Positions 36,233 to 46,980 of a stretch of 64,000 nucleotides of DNA are shown in pieces. The notes beneath the pieces are model-generated. The model did not search any database, had not been told where the DNA came from, and saw nothing but the letters and a program-made list of their open reading frames with translations. The position numbers were made by a program, and so were the translations under genes. Position 1 is the first letter of the stretch. Every line of letters begins with the position of its first letter. The stretch comes from SZUA-309 sp965230005. Lineage in GTDB: Bacteria; Pseudomonadota; Gammaproteobacteria; Pseudomonadales; Azotimanducaceae. The stretch spans positions 1,178,001 to 1,242,000 of the forward strand of contig OZ245934.1 in assembly GCA_965230005.1 (NCBI GenBank), in the 5' to 3' direction.

Positions 36233-36712
36233 TTACATCGCTTCCTCAGCCTTAGTCGATGCGAGGCCACGGTAAATCCGCACAACGCCTTCTTCCGCAA
36301 CAAGCATGGCGACAACAACCACCACGAAGGCGACAACCCCGTGGAGCGGTCCCGTGAAGCTGACAAGATCGCCAAAGGCGAGGTCGATGACACCAAGCAT
36401 GAGGAACTTCGATCCAAAAAGGATGAGCCACGCGCAGAAGATGCGCAGAAAGCGCCAGAGCGCGCCGCTGCGGCGGGTGAAGAACAGGGCTACCCGATGC
36501 TCGAAAGCCAGCGTCAGCTTGAGCAGCACCTGCAGCAGGATGGCCGTCAGCATGGAGACGCTGAAGGAATCGACGCTGACGTGCCGCCAGTACTCGACGA
36601 AGAGGTTCAGCACCGTCAGATCGATGAGAATGGCAACCAGATAACGGGCGAAGAGCGCCTGCCGATTGCTCGGCGCCTCCGCTGAAGCGACGGGTTCGTC
36701 CACGGACGTCAA
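36233..36712 (-). CDS. Hypothetical four-helix membrane protein
   Basis: Predicted inner-membrane protein of about 159 residues with four hydrophobic stretches: YLVAILIDLTVLNLFV, MLTAILLQVLLKLTLAF, FLRIFCAWLILFGSKFLMLGV and GVVAFVVVVVAMLVA. Positively charged residues follow helix 2 (RRSGALWR). No named family recognised. No ATG lies between the D-aminoacylase stop and the first helix: a TTG at 36712, 4 bases after that stop, is the most economical start and would be coupled; an ATG at 36814 would overlap the upstream gene by nearly 100 bases. The coding stretch is certain, the start is not. Confidence 0.65.
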   Translation of the reverse strand: MTSVDEPVASAEAPSNRQALFARYLVAILIDLTVLNLFVEYWRHVSVDSFSVSMLTAILLQVLLKLTLAFEHRVALFFTRRSGALWRFLRIFCAWLILFGSKFLMLGVIDLAFGDLVSFTGPLHGVVAFVVVVVAMLVAEEGVVRIYRGLASTKAEEAM

Positions 36713-36716
36713 CGCT

Positions 36717-38408
36717 TCAGCCGCGCGCGAACTCCCGGATGACCTGGCCCGGTCTGCGTCCCGTGTGCGTGCCGTTTTCGATGATGGGTGTGCCAGCCAC
36801 GAGGGTAGCCACATAACCCGTACTTTCCACGATGTAGCGGCCGCCGTTGTGCGGGAAGTCGTTCACGTAGTACGGATAACCCGTCTCAAGGTTCTCGTAG
36901 TCGATGACGTTGAGATCCGCAATCCAGCCTTCTTTGACGCTGCCCCGCTCCTTGAGACCGAGCACATCTGCGGACGCCTGCGTAATCCGGTGGACGGCCT
37001 CAGGAAGGCTGTAGACGCCCTGGCGCCGCGTAAGCTCCGAGAGCAGGAAGGTCGGCGAATCCGTATCCGTGAATATGCCCACGTGCGCGCCGGCGTCAGC
37101 CAGCATGGGGATGCAGTGCGGCATGCGCATGAAGGCCCACTGGTTTTCGAGGGCACCGCCGAAGGCCCAGAAATTCCAGAGCTCGCGCCCTTCCGAGGCG
37201 ATGAGCCGTTCGACATAGTAGTCCACGGGATCCATCGCTTCCGCAGCGGCCAGCTGCTCGAGACTCCGTTCCCGGGCCATGTCGTAGTCCGGTCGCTCGC
37301 CGGTTCCCATAGCGTGCAGCTGAGCGGGATTCGCGGTGAAGCCGGTCTCCTTCGATCGTTCGAGGAGGCGCGTTTTCGTGGCGGGATCTTTAAGCGCCGC
37401 GAGCCGGTCCGCAATCGTCGGCAGCGCCATGAGCTCCTTCCAGGGTGTGTTCCGGAACGGGGTCGCCTGGGCCAGACCGAACATGGCGCCGGACGGGCGG
37501 GTGTGGCAGATGGCCGTCATACGCCGACCCTCCCGGTTGTTGCGTTCGAGCAGCTCGCTGGTCCGGGCCACACCGCCATCGTCCCTGGATCCCGCGCCGC
37601 CGGAGTACATGACGTGGCAGCCGAGTTCGGCACCCCGCTCGAACATCTCGATTTCGATGTCCCGCCGGGACTGCATATCCGGCGCGACCTGGAAGAGCCC
37701 GCCGCGGCCGCCGCCGTCAATGACGGCCTGCTGGATCGCTTCCGTTTCGTGCAGATCGGCCCAGGTGCCCGGGGTCAGCCGCCCGTCAGGCACCCGGTGG
37801 CCGAGGAAGCGGGAGGTAGAGAAACCCACGGCACCCTGCTCCACCGATTCCCGGACCAGTCGGCAGATATGCTCGAGTTCCTCCCTGGAAGCCTGCACCC
37901 CTTCGTCCATGGAGCGGTCTCCCATGGCCTCGAAGCGGATCGCCGAGTGACCAGCGAGCCCGACGACATTCAGGGCCGGTTCCAGGCGCTGGACCGCATC
38001 GAGGTACTCTCCATAGCTCGTCCAATTCCAGGGGAGCCCATCCATGATCGCGTCTGCCTGGATGTCTTCCACCGCCTCCATGAGCTCCGCCAGCAGCCGG
38101 TGATTGGCCTTGCTGACCGGGGCAAAGGTCACGCCACAGTTGCCGATGAGGGCTGTGGTCACACCGTGGTAGCAGCTCGACTTCATCTCCGGATCCCAGC
38201 CGACCTGTGCATCGAGATGCGTATGCAGATCGACGAACCCCGGGGTAACGATCTTGCCCGTTGCATCTATGGTGCGTGCGGCTTCGACGCCGGTCAGATC
38301 GCCGATTCGCGTGATGCGTTCCCCGTCGATGGCGACATCCGCCCGCACCGCGTCGGCGCCGGTCCCGTCGATGACGCTGCCGCCGGAAATGATCAGATCG
38401 TGAGCCAT
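36717..38408 (-). CDS. N-acyl-D-amino-acid deacylase/D-aminoacylase family amidohydrolase
   Basis: Zinc amidohydrolase of 563 residues. DLIISGGSVIDGTGADAVRADV opens the small beta domain; GFVDLHTHLDAQVGWDPEM near residue 57 gives the first metal His pair; GAVGFSTSRFLGH and ICHTRPSG follow, and the C-terminal VKEGWIADLNVIDYENL returns to the beta domain. It would hydrolyse N-acyl-D-amino acids, though relatives act on other imides and amides. GGGGAG lies 7 bases before the ATG at 38408, which rules out the much longer upstream frame. The neighbouring membrane protein gene starts a few bases after its stop. Confidence 0.88.
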   Translation of the reverse strand: MAHDLIISGGSVIDGTGADAVRADVAIDGERITRIGDLTGVEAARTIDATGKIVTPGFVDLHTHLDAQVGWDPEMKSSCYHGVTTALIGNCGVTFAPVSKANHRLLAELMEAVEDIQADAIMDGLPWNWTSYGEYLDAVQRLEPALNVVGLAGHSAIRFEAMGDRSMDEGVQASREELEHICRLVRESVEQGAVGFSTSRFLGHRVPDGRLTPGTWADLHETEAIQQAVIDGGGRGGLFQVAPDMQSRRDIEIEMFERGAELGCHVMYSGGAGSRDDGGVARTSELLERNNREGRRMTAICHTRPSGAMFGLAQATPFRNTPWKELMALPTIADRLAALKDPATKTRLLERSKETGFTANPAQLHAMGTGERPDYDMARERSLEQLAAAEAMDPVDYYVERLIASEGRELWNFWAFGGALENQWAFMRMPHCIPMLADAGAHVGIFTDTDSPTFLLSELTRRQGVYSLPEAVHRITQASADVLGLKERGSVKEGWIADLNVIDYENLETGYPYYVNDFPHNGGRYIVESTGYVATLVAGTPIIENGTHTGRRPGQVIREFARG

Positions 38409-38537
38409 GACGTTGCTCCCCTTCTTCTGGCTACCTACCTGTATCCGGTTACCGTATGCTCGCTCCTCCCTTGAAGGCAAGACCCACCGGTCCGCAGACC
38501 GGCGCCCTGCGCCAGCCGGACCGCCGGAATGCCATAG

Positions 38538-39812
38538 GTGGACAGCGAGCGACCCTTGAGCGAAACCAATCCTGATGCCGGTGCGAGCGCCCGCCCCTGG
38601 GCCGCCTTCCTGTTCCGGGACTATCGATTGCTCTGGACCGTGCTCATCACTTCCAGCATCGCCATCTGGATGCGGATCCTCGGTACCGCACAATGGCTCC
38701 TCGACGAAACGGGCTCCGCCGCCCTGGTGGGCGCCATCGGCGTGGTGCAGCTCGTCGTGCAGCTCCCGGCGCTCCTCTGGGGGGGCACCCTTGCCGATCG
38801 GGTCAACCGCAAACACCTCATGAGCCTGGCCCACGCCACCACGGCTCTGGTGCTGCTCGGGCTCGGACTCCTGAACCTCGAGGGACAGCTGTCGCCCGCC
38901 CTGGTTTATGTCGGCATCGCCATTACCGCCGCTTCCCAGATGTTTGCCAGTCCGGCCCGCTCGGCGCTGGTGCCGGTGGTCATACCCAAACGGCTGATCA
39001 TGCTTGCGGCGTCCACCGACACGGCCTCACAGAACGCCGCCGCCGTCGCCGGTCCGCTGCTGTTTGCCGCCATCACCGTTGCCTTCGGCCTGTCGGTCAC
39101 CTTCCTCCTGGCGGGCGCCATCTCCGCCCTGGCCGCCCTCCTGCCACAGCTGATGCGGGCACGCGGTCGCGCAGAAAACGAAGCAAACCCTGAGGGGCCC
39201 GCCCAGAGTCAGGTGGAGCAGACCCTCGCCGGCGTGCGCTACGTGGCCAAACACCCGATTCTGCCGGGGCTCTTTCTCCTCGATACGGGGATCACGGTGG
39301 CCTCGTTCTACCGGGAAATACTGCCGGTGCTGGCGCTCGGCCTGTTCGCCGGTGGCGCCAGCGCCACCGGGCTCCTGGGGGCCGCCAACTCCACGGGTGC
39401 CATCGTCGGCTCCTTCCTGGCCTTGGGACTTGCCTGGTACAAGCGCAAAGGCATGCTGGTGCTCTACGCATCCTTCGCCTATGGCTTTATCCTCTTCGGC
39501 TTCGGCGCCGCCGGCTCCCTGTGGTTCGGCATGCTCATGATTGCCGCCCTGGGCGCGGCGGATTCCGTCACCGTCGCCGTCCGCCAGACAACGGTGATGC
39601 TGACGACGCCCGACCACATGCGCGGCCGGGCCTTTGCCCTCATGATCCTTGCGGCGCAGACCGCCAACAATCTCGGCACGATCTGGGTAGGTGCCTGGGC
39701 CGAGGTGATCGGCGCCGACAACACGATGATGCTCGGCGGGATCATCGCCGTCGTCGCAACGGCGCTGATCTGGCGCTTCTGGCGGCCGATCCGCGAATTC
39801 CGCTCGGACTGA
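38538..39812 (+). CDS. MFS transporter, enterobactin exporter-like (EntS/MFS_3)
   Basis: Inner-membrane protein of 424 residues with 12 helices. FLFRDYRLLWTVLITSSIAIWM and QWLLDETGSAALVGAIGVVQL, then GGTLADRVNRKHLM, mark the MFS_3 group that contains EntS and macrolide-efflux-like exporters. The loop near residues 205-230 is acidic and cytoplasmic. GTG start; no clear RBS. Single gene, divergent from the D-aminoacylase. Export of a metabolite or drug is likely; the substrate is not evident. Confidence 0.88.
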   Translation: MDSERPLSETNPDAGASARPWAAFLFRDYRLLWTVLITSSIAIWMRILGTAQWLLDETGSAALVGAIGVVQLVVQLPALLWGGTLADRVNRKHLMSLAHATTALVLLGLGLLNLEGQLSPALVYVGIAITAASQMFASPARSALVPVVIPKRLIMLAASTDTASQNAAAVAGPLLFAAITVAFGLSVTFLLAGAISALAALLPQLMRARGRAENEANPEGPAQSQVEQTLAGVRYVAKHPILPGLFLLDTGITVASFYREILPVLALGLFAGGASATGLLGAANSTGAIVGSFLALGLAWYKRKGMLVLYASFAYGFILFGFGAAGSLWFGMLMIAALGAADSVTVAVRQTTVMLTTPDHMRGRAFALMILAAQTANNLGTIWVGAWAEVIGADNTMMLGGIIAVVATALIWRFWRPIREFRSD

Positions 39813-39881
39813 CGTCGCCAGCCGGGCGCCGCCACGGCAGAATGCGACGATCAATCAGCGGCCCGGAAAGCGAGGAACGCC

Positions 39882-41267
<1,386 letters not shown>

Positions 41268-41332
41268 GCGCCATGGACGGACCGACGCCGGGCGGAGACC
41301 CGGTAAGCAGGCTTTAAACGCAGGGAACGCCG

Positions 41333-42787
41333 ATGCTGGAAAACACCTACGCCGACCTCTCCGACGACTTTTACGCAGAGCTGCCACCGACCCCGGTGGC
41401 CGAACCGACACTGATCGCCTTCAACGAAGCGCTGGCCGTGCAGCTGGGCCTCGATCCAAAGGCACGATCGACGGCTGAATGGACGACGATTTTCGCCGGC
41501 AATGCCCTGCTGCCGGGCAGCCGCCCACTGGCTATGGCCTATGCCGGCCATCAGTTCGGCAATTTCGTGCCCCAACTCGGCGATGGCCGTGCCGTTCTGC
41601 TCGGGGAGCTGGTGGATGAAGACGGCGGGCGCCGCGATCTGCAGTTGAAAGGTGCAGGCCGCACGCCGTTTTCCCGGGGCGGTGACGGCCGCTCGGCATT
41701 GGGTCCGGTGCTGCGGGAATACGTGCTGAGTGAGGCCATGCATGCCCTCGGCATTCCGACCACACGAGCCCTGGCCGCCGTCGCCACGGGAGAGACGGTC
41801 TACCGGGAGGAGCCGCTCCCGGGTGCGGTCCTGACCCGCGTCGCCTCCAGCCACATCCGGGTCGGCACGTTTCAGTACTTCGCCGCCCGCAGCAACTGGG
41901 AAGCCGTCGCACGCCTCGCCGACTACGTGATCGAGCGGCATTATCCGGAATGCCGCGCATCAGACGCCCCCTACCTGGCGCTGCTCCGCAGCGTCGGGCA
42001 ACGGCAGGCAGCGCTCGTTGCACGGTGGATGGCCGTCGGCTTCATTCACGGCGTCATGAACACGGACAACGTCTCTATCGCCGGCGAGACGATCGACTTC
42101 GGCCCCTGCGCCTTCATGGACCACTACCACCCGGATCAGGTGTTCAGCTCCATCGACCAGATGGGCCGCTACGCCTACAGCCGGCAACCGGGCATTGCCC
42201 AGTGGAATCTGGCGCGCTTCGCGGAAACCCTGCTGCCACTCCTGGCTGCAGAAGAGGACGCCGCCATCGCAATAGCCACTGAGGTTCTGGAAGGCTTCGT
42301 GGAGCAGTACCAGGCCGCCTGGCTGGAAGCCATGGGCGCGAAGTTCGGACTCCGTCGGCCTTCGCCGGCGGATGCAGATCTCATCAATGGCTTTCTCGGC
42401 CTGCTGGCCGCAGACGGCGCCGACTTCACCCGGAGCTTTCACGCCCTCCTGCAAACGCCCGGCCTCGGCTTCAGCCACAGCGCCCTCGCAGCAGAGCTGC
42501 CGGCAAGCGATGCTCTCACGGAATGGCTGCAGCGCTGGCAGCAGCGCCTGACCGCAGAGGGGACCACGGAACAGGCCCTCACGCTCATGGGTACCGCCAA
42601 TCCCGCCCTGATTCCCCGTAACCACCAGGTGGAAGCGATGATCCAGGCCGGTCTGCAGGGAGATTTCGGGCCCTTCAGGGCGCTCTCGTCGGCGCTGCAG
42701 ACCCCCTTTGCCGTGCCGGAGGACGACACGCTGATGGCGGCACCAGAACCCCATGAACGGGTGAGGCAGACCTTCTGCGGCACCTGA
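41333..42787 (+). CDS. selO: Protein adenylyltransferase SelO (YdiU)
   Basis: Pseudokinase-fold enzyme that transfers AMP to protein Ser/Thr/Tyr, linked to oxidative stress response (484 aa, typical). LANAL-like MAYAGHQFGNFVPQLGDGRA, DLQLKGAGRTPFSRGGDGRSALG with the nucleotide-binding Lys, GFIHGVMNTDNVSIAGE and DFGPCAFMD (metal Asp) are all present. The C-terminus is QTFCGT, so the near-terminal Cys that pairs with the active site in relatives is kept as Cys rather than Sec. RBS CAGGGAA. Lies between fumC and a PNPOx-like gene. Confidence 0.95.
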   Translation: MLENTYADLSDDFYAELPPTPVAEPTLIAFNEALAVQLGLDPKARSTAEWTTIFAGNALLPGSRPLAMAYAGHQFGNFVPQLGDGRAVLLGELVDEDGGRRDLQLKGAGRTPFSRGGDGRSALGPVLREYVLSEAMHALGIPTTRALAAVATGETVYREEPLPGAVLTRVASSHIRVGTFQYFAARSNWEAVARLADYVIERHYPECRASDAPYLALLRSVGQRQAALVARWMAVGFIHGVMNTDNVSIAGETIDFGPCAFMDHYHPDQVFSSIDQMGRYAYSRQPGIAQWNLARFAETLLPLLAAEEDAAIAIATEVLEGFVEQYQAAWLEAMGAKFGLRRPSPADADLINGFLGLLAADGADFTRSFHALLQTPGLGFSHSALAAELPASDALTEWLQRWQQRLTAEGTTEQALTLMGTANPALIPRNHQVEAMIQAGLQGDFGPFRALSSALQTPFAVPEDDTLMAAPEPHERVRQTFCGT

Positions 42788-42818
42788 AGCAACCCGTAAG
42801 ACAGCAGGAGCACCCACC

Positions 42819-43370
42819 ATGGCCGAACAGTTCGACGCACTCAGTGACGAGCTCAGCGCCTTCATCGAACGCCAGAAGATTTTTTTTGTCGGCTCCGCCG
42901 CGCCCGATGGGCGCATCAACGTCTCACCGAAAGGTCAGGACTCGCTCAAAGTGCTCTCTCCGAGACAGATCCTGTGGATGAATCTCACCGGCAGCGGCAA
43001 CGAGACCGCCGCCCACGTGCAGGCCCTCAATCGCATCACGCTCATGTGGTGCGCCTTCGAGGGCCCGCCGCTGATTCTCCGGGTCTACGGCCAGGCGACG
43101 GTCGTGCACCCGTGGGATGACCGCTTCAAGGCCCTGGCCAGGGAGATACCGGCCTCGGTCGGGACTCGCCAGTACTTCCTCGTCGATCTGGAACTGGTGC
43201 AGACGTCCTGTGGCTACGCGGTCCCGCTCATGGACTACCAGGAGGATCGCCAGGCGCTGACCCTCTGGGCCGACAAACGCGGCGCAGAGGGTATCGCCGA
43301 CTACTGGGCCGAAAAGAACCGGCAGAGCCTGGACGGCTACCCCACCGGCATTCTCGCAAGCGAGCCCTGA
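42819..43370 (+). CDS. Pyridoxamine 5'-phosphate oxidase-like flavin protein
   Basis: Split-barrel flavin-binding protein of 183 residues: FIERQKIFFVGSAAPDGRINVSPKG at the N-terminus, then RQILWMNLTGSGNETAAHV, RITLMWCAFEGPPLILRVYG. It matches the PNPOx-like pfam group typical of FMN- or F420-binding reductases rather than the true PdxH. AGGAG lies 8 bases before the ATG. Third gene in the fumC-selO run. It may use FMN, haem or F420; the substrate is unknown. Confidence 0.88.
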   Translation: MAEQFDALSDELSAFIERQKIFFVGSAAPDGRINVSPKGQDSLKVLSPRQILWMNLTGSGNETAAHVQALNRITLMWCAFEGPPLILRVYGQATVVHPWDDRFKALAREIPASVGTRQYFLVDLELVQTSCGYAVPLMDYQEDRQALTLWADKRGAEGIADYWAEKNRQSLDGYPTGILASEP

Positions 43371-43376
43371 CCGGCC

Positions 43377-45578
43377 TCAGGCCTCGAGCTTCAGCGGCAG
43401 CGAGCGCAACCGCTCACCGGTCGCCCGGTACACGGCGTTGGCCACCGCCGGTGCGATCGGCGGCAGTCCCGGCTCCCCAACGCCGGTCGGCTCCGTGCCG
43501 CTGTCGACGATGATCACCTCCACCTCCGGCGCCTCATCCATGCGCAGAATCGGATAGTCGTGGAAATTACTCTCTGCCACGGCGCCGTCCTCGAGATTGA
43601 TGTCGCCGTAGAGCGCCGCCGTGAGACCGTACATGACCGCACCTTCCATCTGCGAGCGAACGATGTCCGGATTCACCGCAATGCCACAGTCGACCACGCA
43701 GGTGACCTTATGCACCCGAATACGGCCATCAGTCACCGACACTTCGGCAATCTCCGCCACGTCCGTGGCGAAAGAGTGGTGTGCTGCAAAACCGAGGTGC
43801 CGACCGGACGCAGGCGTCATGGCGGCAAGCTTTTCCCCCGCCACGCGGATCACGTTATTGAGCCGCGGGTTGTTCCCCGTGTTCTTCAGGCGGAAGGCCA
43901 CCGGATCCTCACCGGCTGCCAGTGCCAGCTCGTCCATCATCGACTCCTTGGCAAAGGCGGTGTAGGAATGGCCCACGGAGCGCCAGAAGGTCAGCGGCAG
44001 GCCATGATCCACGGTGGTGTGGGCAACGCGCTTGTTGCCGGTGTCATAGTCCTCGAACAGTCCTTCGAGGCTCGAGGGATCGGGAATCCAGCCTTTGAAG
44101 ACACCTTCAGAAAGGCCCACCATCCAATCGACGGGACCATCGCCGAGCCCCGGGAACAGCGCCGGTAACATGTTTTTCAACGTGATCGGCGTGATGTTCC
44201 CACCCACGCGCTTCGCCTGCCAGGCTGTGAGGCGGCCGTCAGCGTCGACGCCGGCCTTGATGTTCATGAGCGAAGCAGGTCGGTAGAGGCCGTGGCGGAT
44301 GTCGTCTTCCCGGGACCAGACGAGGTGAATGGGCTTCTCAGCCGCCATGGCGATCTCGGTGATCTCGATCACATGCGTGAGCGTGCCACGGCGGCCAAAG
44401 GCGCCCCCGAGGTAAGTGTTATGGGCCCGCACCTTCTCGATGGGAATCCCGGCGACCCGCGCAACGAGCCCCTGGGCCGCACCGATCCCCTGAGTCCCGG
44501 CCCAGATTTCCGCCTCGCCGTCGGCGATGCGAAGCACGGCACTCATCGGTTCCATGGGTGCGTGGGCCAGATAGGGGGTCCAGTATTCGTTGTCGAGAAC
44601 CGTTCCCGCCGCCTCGAGACCGGCAGCGACATCACCTTCGTCTGTGCCCACCACGTCATCCTCCGCGGACAGGGCGGCCGCATAGTCGCGTCGGACCTGT
44701 TCCGAGCTCACCTGGGCCAATGGGACGGCTTCGAAGCGCGGTTCGAGCACGGCGGCCGCCTGTTTGGCCTGCCAGAACTTCTCCGCGACCACGGCAACGC
44801 CACTCGAAATCTCGATGACGTCCGTGACACCGGGCATGGCGGCTGCCGGCGCCGTATCCACGGAGAGCAGGCGCGCACCGGCGACGGGTGAGCGTCGCAC
44901 CACCGCGTAGTGCATGCCGGGCACTTCGATGTCGATGCCGAAGTCCGCCGTACCCGTGGATTTCGCGATTGCGTCCAGGCGCGGGAAATCGTGGCCGATC
45001 CAGCGCCACTCGCTCTGAGCCTTTAGCGGAGCCCCTTCGGGCACGGGCAGGCCCGCCGCGGTAGCAGCGAATTGACCGTAGGGGTGACGTTTCCCATCGG
45101 CGAGCACATGACCGTCTTCCGTGCTGAGCTTGCCGCGGGGCACGCCGAGATCATTGGCCGCCGCATCCAGCAGCAGCGCCCGGGCATCCGCGCCGGCCTG
45201 CCGGAGCTGCGTGAAGTGCGCAGAGAGGGAACTGCTGCCACCGGTGCCCTGCACACCCATGGCCGGGTTGTTGTAGTCGGTGTGTGGCCCGGCGAAAGCA
45301 ATGTCTAGCTTCGCCGGATCCAGGTCCAGATCTTCGGCGATGAGCGTGCCCAGACCGGTGGTTACGCCCTGCCCCATTTCGTCCCGGGGGCAGAAGAAGC
45401 GGATGACGTTATCCGGCGTGATCTGCAGGAACGCATTCGGCACCAGTTGACCGACGGCCGGATCGATAGGCAGCGGACTGCGCGAGCAGCCGGACAGGGA
45501 GAAACCGAGCACCAGGCCACCGCCAACCATGGCACTCGAGCCGAGAAACTTGCGACGGGAGAGGTTGACCGCGCTCAT
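43377..45578 (-). CDS. Molybdopterin-binding subunit of a xanthine dehydrogenase-family hydroxylase (IorB-like)
   Basis: Large catalytic subunit of 733 residues, isoquinoline 1-oxidoreductase beta type. It has a twin-arginine signal (SRRKFLGSSAMVGGG) followed by LSGC, a lipobox-like end, so it could be a Tat-exported lipoprotein. FFCPRDEMGQGVTTGL, GGAFGRRGTLTHV, and GVGEPGLPPIAPAVANA with the catalytic Glu of the MCD-binding fold are present. AGGAGG lies 7 bases from the ATG at 45578; the stop of the [2Fe-2S] subunit gene overlaps this start by ATGA. The substrate of the hydroxylation is unknown; a heterocycle or aldehyde is possible. Confidence 0.9.
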   Translation of the reverse strand: MSAVNLSRRKFLGSSAMVGGGLVLGFSLSGCSRSPLPIDPAVGQLVPNAFLQITPDNVIRFFCPRDEMGQGVTTGLGTLIAEDLDLDPAKLDIAFAGPHTDYNNPAMGVQGTGGSSSLSAHFTQLRQAGADARALLLDAAANDLGVPRGKLSTEDGHVLADGKRHPYGQFAATAAGLPVPEGAPLKAQSEWRWIGHDFPRLDAIAKSTGTADFGIDIEVPGMHYAVVRRSPVAGARLLSVDTAPAAAMPGVTDVIEISSGVAVVAEKFWQAKQAAAVLEPRFEAVPLAQVSSEQVRRDYAAALSAEDDVVGTDEGDVAAGLEAAGTVLDNEYWTPYLAHAPMEPMSAVLRIADGEAEIWAGTQGIGAAQGLVARVAGIPIEKVRAHNTYLGGAFGRRGTLTHVIEITEIAMAAEKPIHLVWSREDDIRHGLYRPASLMNIKAGVDADGRLTAWQAKRVGGNITPITLKNMLPALFPGLGDGPVDWMVGLSEGVFKGWIPDPSSLEGLFEDYDTGNKRVAHTTVDHGLPLTFWRSVGHSYTAFAKESMMDELALAAGEDPVAFRLKNTGNNPRLNNVIRVAGEKLAAMTPASGRHLGFAAHHSFATDVAEIAEVSVTDGRIRVHKVTCVVDCGIAVNPDIVRSQMEGAVMYGLTAALYGDINLEDGAVAESNFHDYPILRMDEAPEVEVIIVDSGTEPTGVGEPGLPPIAPAVANAVYRATGERLRSLPLKLEA

Positions 45579-46069
45579 GCGTCCACCTCCTGCGGGGCCG
45601 CCGCGTCGTAGCCGAGATCGGTACCCGCAGCCGCTAGAATTGCCTCCTTGATGCGCACATAGCACCCACAGCGGCAGATGTTGCCGGCCATGGCACTTTC
45701 CACCTCCTCACCGCTGGGTGATGGGTTACTCGCCAGGAGCGCAGCGGCGGACATGATCTGCCCGGACTGGCAGTAGCCACACTGCGGGACGCTGAGTTCC
45801 ACCCAGGCGGCCTGAACCGGGTGCATGGACTCCGGGGTGCCGAGGCCTTCGATGGTGGTGACCGCTTTCCCGGCCACGGCACTCACCGGCAGCATGCAGG
45901 TGCGGAGCGCGGCGCCATCCACGTGCATGGTGCAGGCGCCGCAGAGTCCGGCGCCGCAGCCGAACTTCGAGCCCTTGAGTTTGAAGGTATCGCGCACTAC
46001 CCAGAGCAGCGGGGTGTCCGGCGCGTCATCCGTACGCACGGTTTCACCGTTGAGCTGAAATTCGATCAT
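45575..46069 (-). CDS. (2Fe-2S)-binding subunit of the molybdenum hydroxylase (IorA-like)
   Basis: Electron-transfer subunit of 164 residues with two iron-sulfur sites. The plant-ferredoxin-like site is in KFGCGAGLCGACTMHV plus a later Cys (RTCMLP); the helical-domain site is CGYCQSGQIM and NICRCGCYVRI. It lacks its own signal peptide and would be carried out with the Tat-exported large subunit. Middle gene of a TetR-IorA-IorB operon; an AGGAGG lies 12 bases before the ATG. Standard length for the family; intact. Confidence 0.93.
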   Translation of the reverse strand: MIEFQLNGETVRTDDAPDTPLLWVVRDTFKLKGSKFGCGAGLCGACTMHVDGAALRTCMLPVSAVAGKAVTTIEGLGTPESMHPVQAAWVELSVPQCGYCQSGQIMSAAALLASNPSPSGEEVESAMAGNICRCGCYVRIKEAILAAAGTDLGYDAAAPQEVDA

Positions 46070-46084
46070 CTGTCTGCTGGCCTC

Positions 46085-46744
46085 CTAGCCTGGTCCCTGG
46101 CGGATCCCCTGGAGAATCCGCCCGGCGTTGGTGAGAAAAAGGTGTTCTGGTGAGTAAAAGGTCCGAAACTGCCGGACGTCTTCGGGCAGCGCCTCGTCGT
46201 CGAGGTCGGGGCCGTGGTCGAGCTGTCCGACGCCGAGCAGCAGGGCGCCGAAGGCGGCCAGGGTTTCCTGAACCTGAGCCGGCGTCAGCCGAAGCACCGG
46301 GGCTGCCCTCGCTGCAAGACGTTCCAGCTCTGCGGCCATGTGCCGCTTCGCGGCAATGAGCGCGTCGAGCGACACGTTGTGCTCAATGACGCTGTCCAGC
46401 CGCGCCATCAGGCGAATCAGGGCCGGGTCCCGATGGGCTTCTTCGAACACGCCGCGCACGAAAGCGCGGTCACTCATGCCCACTTCCAGTCGATCGCAAA
46501 CCCCATCTACCCAGGCAGTGAGCTTCTCCCCGAACAGGGCGAGAAGCACCGCTTCCCGCGTGGAAAAGTAGAGATACAGGGTGCCTTTGGCGACGCCGGC
46601 AAGGCGGCCGACCTGCGCCATTGAGAAGGCCTCGAAGCCGACCTGCTGGAAGTGTTCGTCGGCCGCATCGAGCATCGAACGACGCCGTTCGGCTTTCTGC
46701 GCGTCACTGCGCGCACGGCTGACGATGGTCGGAACGGATACCAA
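46085..46744 (-). CDS. TetR/AcrR family transcriptional regulator
   Basis: Repressor of 219 residues. HTH domain (about residues 20-70): RRSMLDAADEHFQQVGFEAF, then VGRLAGVAKGTLYLYFSTREAVL; the C-terminal ligand domain has PALIRLMARLDSVIEHN. It is the first gene of the operon with the Mo-hydroxylase subunits, so the repressor autoregulates. The start is TTG, no good RBS; no ATG is available upstream. Three phased operator-like repeats lie just upstream, facing the divergent P450 gene, so it probably controls both operons and responds to a substrate or product of the pathway. Confidence 0.92.
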   Translation of the reverse strand: MVSVPTIVSRARSDAQKAERRRSMLDAADEHFQQVGFEAFSMAQVGRLAGVAKGTLYLYFSTREAVLLALFGEKLTAWVDGVCDRLEVGMSDRAFVRGVFEEAHRDPALIRLMARLDSVIEHNVSLDALIAAKRHMAAELERLAARAAPVLRLTPAQVQETLAAFGALLLGVGQLDHGPDLDDEALPEDVRQFRTFYSPEHLFLTNAGRILQGIRQGPG

Positions 46745-46761
46745 GGCAATCCCGAATTAAC

Positions 46762-46818
46762 TGACTACCGGTCGGATATTAGCTGACCGCTGGTCAATAA
46801 ACAACTGACGGGCAGTCA
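46762..46818. promoter_or_regulatory. Three operator-like inverted repeats at 22-bp spacing
   Basis: TGACC-gct-GGTCA at 46784-46796 is a perfect 5-3-5 palindrome. The same pattern recurs imperfectly at 46762-46774 (TGACT-acc-GGTCG) and 46806-46818 (TGACG-ggc-AGTCA). The three TGAC starts are exactly 22 bases apart, two helical turns, so three dimers could bind on one face. The block lies 18 bases upstream of the TetR start and about 160 before the P450 start. Binding by the adjacent TetR protein is inferred. Confidence 0.7.
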
Positions 46819-46980
46819 GCTGTCGTGCCGTAGGCGACTCCGCCAGAGTTTGGCAAACTGCCCGGCGGAGAGAGGAGAGTGATCAGCGCCCGCCAGCCCT
46901 CGACGCCGTCGCGAGGCGCCGGCGTCCTTGTCGCTTGGATCCGAGCCATCTCCCGAACCGCGAAACCTGGAGACTGGTTC

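Noticed and set aside
36666..38474. Plus-strand open frame of about 600 codons
   Set aside because: Antisense to the D-aminoacylase; its product has no recognisable domain and a biased composition, while the minus strand has full family motifs.
46879..46980. N-terminal extension of the P450 gene
   Set aside because: The added 34 residues have no P450 features and the ATG at 46981 has a good ribosome site.
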